Assembly: GCF_000758605.1 (NCBI RefSeq)
Contig: NZ_CP009282.1
Location: 4,774,001-4,838,000 of the forward strand
Source of the DNA: Paenibacillus sp. FSL R5-0912
GTDB lineage: Bacteria > Bacillota > Bacilli > Paenibacillales > Paenibacillaceae
Length of the DNA stretch: 64,000 nucleotides
Reading direction: 5' to 3'
The notes under the pieces were generated by a model. It did not search any database and had not been told where the DNA came from. It was given only the letters and a program-made list of their open reading frames with translations. Positions within the stretch are counted from its first letter, which is position 1; each line of letters begins with the position of its first letter. The position numbers and the translations under genes were made by a program. Positions 61,528-64,000 of this stretch are shown piece by piece.

Positions 61528-63243
61528 TCAATCGTGGAAGTTAAGTCCCGAAGTAACGGCTTTGACATATCCGCTGCGGATCACAAAGTCTCCGAAATGC
61601 TCACCGGTACTGCGTTCTTTGGCATAACGGTGAATGATCGGCCCGAGAGTATCGAGAATCTCCTTCTCGTCAATGTTCTCCTTGTACAGCTTGTTCAGCC
61701 GGTCTCCGGTAAAGCCGGCACCCAGGTACAGATTGTATCTGCCCGGGCCTTTGCCGATGAACGAAATCTCGCCAAGCGCAGGCCGGGCGCAGCCGTTAGG
61801 GCAGCCGGTCATGCGGATGATGATCTCTTCATTACGCAGGCCGGCTTCATCTATGATGACTTCCAGCTTATCGAGCAGAAGCGGCAGATATCGCTCAGCC
61901 TCCGCCATCGCAAGACCGCAGGTCGGCAGCGCCACGCAGGACATAGCGCTTCTGCGCAGCGCGGAATGATGAGCTCCGTCGGTCAGACCGTATTGCTTGA
62001 CAAGCTCGGCTACCTTGCGTTTCTTCGCATGGCTGACACCGGCAATGATCAGATTCTGATTCGGCGTCAGGCGGAAATCCCCGCCGTGAATCTTGGCGAT
62101 CTCCCGCAGGCCTGTCATCAGCGGATATCCCGGGACATCCTGAATCCGTCCGCTCTGGATATACAGCGTCAAATTCCATTTGCCGTCGAAGCCTTTCACC
62201 CAGCCGTAGCGGTCGCCGTTGTGGTCGAAATGATATTCCCGTGCCGGCTCAAGCGTCCAGCCCAGCCGCTCATGCAGCTCGCCCGTGAACCAGTCCAGAC
62301 CGTGGCGGTCGATCGTGTACTTGAAGCGGGCGTTCTTGCGGACCGAACGGTTACCGTAGTCGCGCTGAATGGTGACGGTTTTCTCCGCCAGATCAATCAT
62401 CTGCTCCGGACGGCAGAAGCCGATAATCCGCCCCAGCTGAGGATACGTGCTGGTGTCACCATGCGTCATCCCCATACCGCCGCCGACCGAGACATTGAAG
62501 CCGGCCAGCTTCCCATCTTCCAGAATAGCAATGAAGCCCAGGTCCTGGGAGAACACATCTACATCGTTGGAGGGCGGTACCGCCAGGCCGATCTTGAACT
62601 TGCGGGGCAGGTACACAGGCCCGTAAATCGGTTCAACCACCTTGCTGTCCACTACCTTCTCGCCATCCAGCCAGATTTCATGGTAAGCCGCGGTGCGCGG
62701 GGCTAAGTGGTCACTGATTTTTCTGGCCCAATCGTTTACCTCGGCATGAACCTCTGACTGATACGGATTGGGTCCGCTCATGACATTGCGGTTGACGTCA
62801 CCGCAGGCTGCGAGCGTAGTCATCAGCGTATCATTAATCCCCTTGATCGTCTTTTTCAGATTCCACTTAAGCACTCCGTGCATTTGAAAAGCCTGTCTTG
62901 TCGTGATACGCAGTGTGCCGTTGCCGTATTTCTGGGCCAGATCGTCCATTACGAGCCATTGCGCCGGTGTCGCCACTCCGCCTGGCGCTACAACACGCAG
63001 CATGAACTGGTAAGCAGGCTCCAGCTTGGAGCGTTCACGCTCACTGCGCAAATCCCGGTCATCCTGCATATAACTGCCGTGGAATTTCAGCAGACGGTTG
63101 TCATCCTCCGGCAGCCCTCCGGTGATCGGGTTGCTGAGGGTTTCGACAAGCGCACCGCGCAGATAATTGCTCTCCAGCTTAATATGTTCAACATCACTCG
63201 GGGGTCCGCCAATCGGCTTCACCGCTGGTTCATTGTTTGCCAC
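61528..63243 (-). CDS. cysI: Assimilatory sulfite reductase hemoprotein subunit
   Basis: NADPH-sulfite reductase beta subunit of 571 residues, which reduces sulfite to sulfide. The four cysteines binding the Fe4S4 cluster and siroheme are C436 and C442 in SCVALPTCGLA and C481 and C485 in TGCPNGCARP. Substrate-binding basic residues appear in RITTRQAFQ and RLTPNQN. I choose the GTG at 63243 after AAGGAGAGG; a longer start at 63282 is less like relatives. It follows cysJ by about 85 bases, which contain a strong hairpin. It supplies sulfide for cysteine biosynthesis. Confidence 0.95.
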   Translation of the reverse strand: MANNEPAVKPIGGPPSDVEHIKLESNYLRGALVETLSNPITGGLPEDDNRLLKFHGSYMQDDRDLRSERERSKLEPAYQFMLRVVAPGGVATPAQWLVMDDLAQKYGNGTLRITTRQAFQMHGVLKWNLKKTIKGINDTLMTTLAACGDVNRNVMSGPNPYQSEVHAEVNDWARKISDHLAPRTAAYHEIWLDGEKVVDSKVVEPIYGPVYLPRKFKIGLAVPPSNDVDVFSQDLGFIAILEDGKLAGFNVSVGGGMGMTHGDTSTYPQLGRIIGFCRPEQMIDLAEKTVTIQRDYGNRSVRKNARFKYTIDRHGLDWFTGELHERLGWTLEPAREYHFDHNGDRYGWVKGFDGKWNLTLYIQSGRIQDVPGYPLMTGLREIAKIHGGDFRLTPNQNLIIAGVSHAKKRKVAELVKQYGLTDGAHHSALRRSAMSCVALPTCGLAMAEAERYLPLLLDKLEVIIDEAGLRNEEIIIRMTGCPNGCARPALGEISFIGKGPGRYNLYLGAGFTGDRLNKLYKENIDEKEILDTLGPIIHRYAKERSTGEHFGDFVIRSGYVKAVTSGLNFHD

Positions 63244-63298
63244 TATTGATCCTCTCCTTCCGCATTGCCTCGTGCTCCTCAAGAATTGTAAAGTAAGC

Positions 63299-63320
63299 CC
63301 AGCGGAGGTCCCTCCGCTGG
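63299..63320. repeat. Hairpin between cysJ and cysI
   Basis: A nearly perfect palindrome: CCAGCGGAGG and CCTCCGCTGG separated by two bases, lying 7 bases after the cysJ stop. There is no T run, so it is more likely an mRNA stability or processing element that sets the ratio of the two subunits than a terminator. Confidence 0.7.
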
Positions 63321-63327
63321 ATATCGT

Positions 63328-64000
63328 TTAATATACATCACGCTGATATCGCTGCACCTGCTGCAGATTCTCCAGATAAGCGGCTGCCCCTTCCGGACTC
63401 AGTCCGCCTTCCTGCTGGATTACTGTAATCAGCGCAGCGTGTACATCATGGGCCATATGCTTCTCGTCTCCGCATACATAGACATGTGCACCCTCCTGCA
63501 GCCAGGTGTACAGCTCCCGGCTCTTCTCCAGAATGCGGTGCTGTACGTAAACTTTCTCGTCTGTATCGCGTGAGAAGGCAACGTCCAGCCGGTTAAGAAC
63601 ACCGTCCTTCAGCATTCTCTGCCAATCGGTCTGGTAGAGGAAGTCTGTGACGAAATGCCGGTCGCCGTAGAACAGCCATGACTTCCCCTGTGCCCCCTGC
63701 TCTTCCCGTTCCTCCAGGAAGGAGCGGAACGGGGCGACACCAGTACCCGGTCCGATCATGATCACCGGAGTATCCGGATTTGCCGGAAGCTTGAAGTTCG
63801 GATTGTTCTGGATGTAAACCGGCAGTGTAGCGCCCGGCTCTGCACGTTCCGCACAATGCACGGAGCAGACTCCGTAGCGTTCACGTCCATGCGACTCATA
63901 ACGTACAGCCCGTACCGTGAAGTGCACTTCATCCGGGTTGGCATTGTAGCTGCTGGCAATGGAATACAATCTTGCCGGCAGCTTGCGCAGAATCGTCACG
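63328..64000 (-). CDS. cysJ: Sulfite reductase flavoprotein subunit, C-terminal part
   Basis: The last 223 or so codons of the alpha subunit; the front lies beyond the window end. Visible are the end of the FAD domain (RLYSIASSYNANPDEVHFTVR with the RxYSIxS flavin motif), GVCSVHCAE, then the NADP domain with IMIGPGTGVAPFRSFLEER, WLFYGDRH and the final VYVCGDEKHMAHDVHAAL and RYQRDVY. It passes electrons from NADPH to CysI. It precedes cysI in one transcript. A GTG at the extreme right edge is internal, not the start. Confidence 0.95.
   Translation of the reverse strand, partial: VTILRKLPARLYSIASSYNANPDEVHFTVRAVRYESHGRERYGVCSVHCAERAEPGATLPVYIQNNPNFKLPANPDTPVIMIGPGTGVAPFRSFLEEREEQGAQGKSWLFYGDRHFVTDFLYQTDWQRMLKDGVLNRLDVAFSRDTDEKVYVQHRILEKSRELYTWLQEGAHVYVCGDEKHMAHDVHAALITVIQQEGGLSPEGAAAYLENLQQVQRYQRDVY

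Noticed and set aside
61534..62706. Plus-strand 390-codon frame opposite cysI
   Set aside because: Cys-poor, Gln/Arg-rich shadow of a well-supported gene; no ribosome site and no domain.
1..64000. CRISPR array, tRNA, rRNA, riboswitch or intact IS element
   Set aside because: No regular spacer-repeat pattern, tRNA-like cloverleaf, recognisable riboswitch core or complete transposase seen by eye on either strand.

Overview
The window reads as chromosome of a Paenibacillus-like Firmicute. GC is moderate, nearly every start has a strong AGGAGG-type site, and GTG and TTG starts are common. The gene families fit that group: a Bce-type peptide-antibiotic detoxification module, copper-amine-oxidase 'stalk' domain proteins, GPH symporters, ZmaR-like acetyltransferases, an RsbU/W/STAS partner switch and a heterodimeric ABC exporter. 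I saw no rRNA, tRNA, CRISPR array, prophage or intact insertion sequence. Most of the window is core or lineage-specific chromosome, with many one- and two-gene units, often divergent from their own regulator.

Layout. 1-3.7 kb: a minus-strand lipoprotein / response regulator / intramembrane-sensing kinase / ABC ATPase / permease (cut by the window edge) operon, with a sigma-A-like promoter in front and a perfect BceR-style palindrome before the ATPase gene. 3.7-12.3 kb: LacI and TetR regulators, a short-chain dehydrogenase, a HIT protein, a LysE exporter with an AraC regulator, and two stalk-domain secreted proteins. 12.5-17.4 kb: a winged-helix regulator followed by two ABC exporter half-transporters. 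17.4-25.9 kb: a dispersed intergenic repeat, lipoproteins, an ECF sigma/anti-sigma pair, a P-loop kinase, a serine hydrolase, about 900 bp of gene-poor sequence with strong hairpins, a CPBP membrane protease, and a kinase gene that has lost its middle.

26-30.4 kb: a receptor-CheW-CheA operon behind a good sigma-D-like promoter, followed by a 57-residue protein resembling the homing-endonuclease-associated repeat. 30.5-44.1 kb: GPH symporter plus PIG-L deacetylase, acetyltransferase plus metallo-beta-lactamase fold protein, L-asparaginase, an OmpR/histidine kinase pair, an Old Yellow Enzyme divergent from a TetR regulator, an APC permease, a damaged cupin gene and a soluble chemoreceptor-like protein.

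44.2-50.8 kb: the most striking gene, a 1,807-residue kinase-like / AAA ATPase / helical-repeat / GAF / PAS / GGDEF protein, preceded in its operon by a polytopic membrane protein. 51-56 kb: small enzymes, an AlkZ-like protein, a second full copy of the intergenic repeat, a TIM-barrel protein, and VOC and CBS proteins. 56-60.2 kb: a four-gene operon placing a transmembrane chemoreceptor inside a PP2C phosphatase / anti-sigma-type kinase / STAS partner switch, with no sigma factor gene next to it. 60.4-64 kb: methionine aminopeptidase and the assimilatory sulfite reductase genes cysI and cysJ (cut by the window end).

Best leads for something undescribed: the chemoreceptor/partner-switch operon (56.0-60.2 kb), the giant kinase-ATPase-diguanylate-cyclase operon (44.2-50.8 kb), and the ~182-bp dispersed intergenic repeat (17.5 and 53.3 kb, with a fragment at 61.4 kb). 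Three reading frames look like genes in decay (10.9, 25.2 and 42.8 kb).
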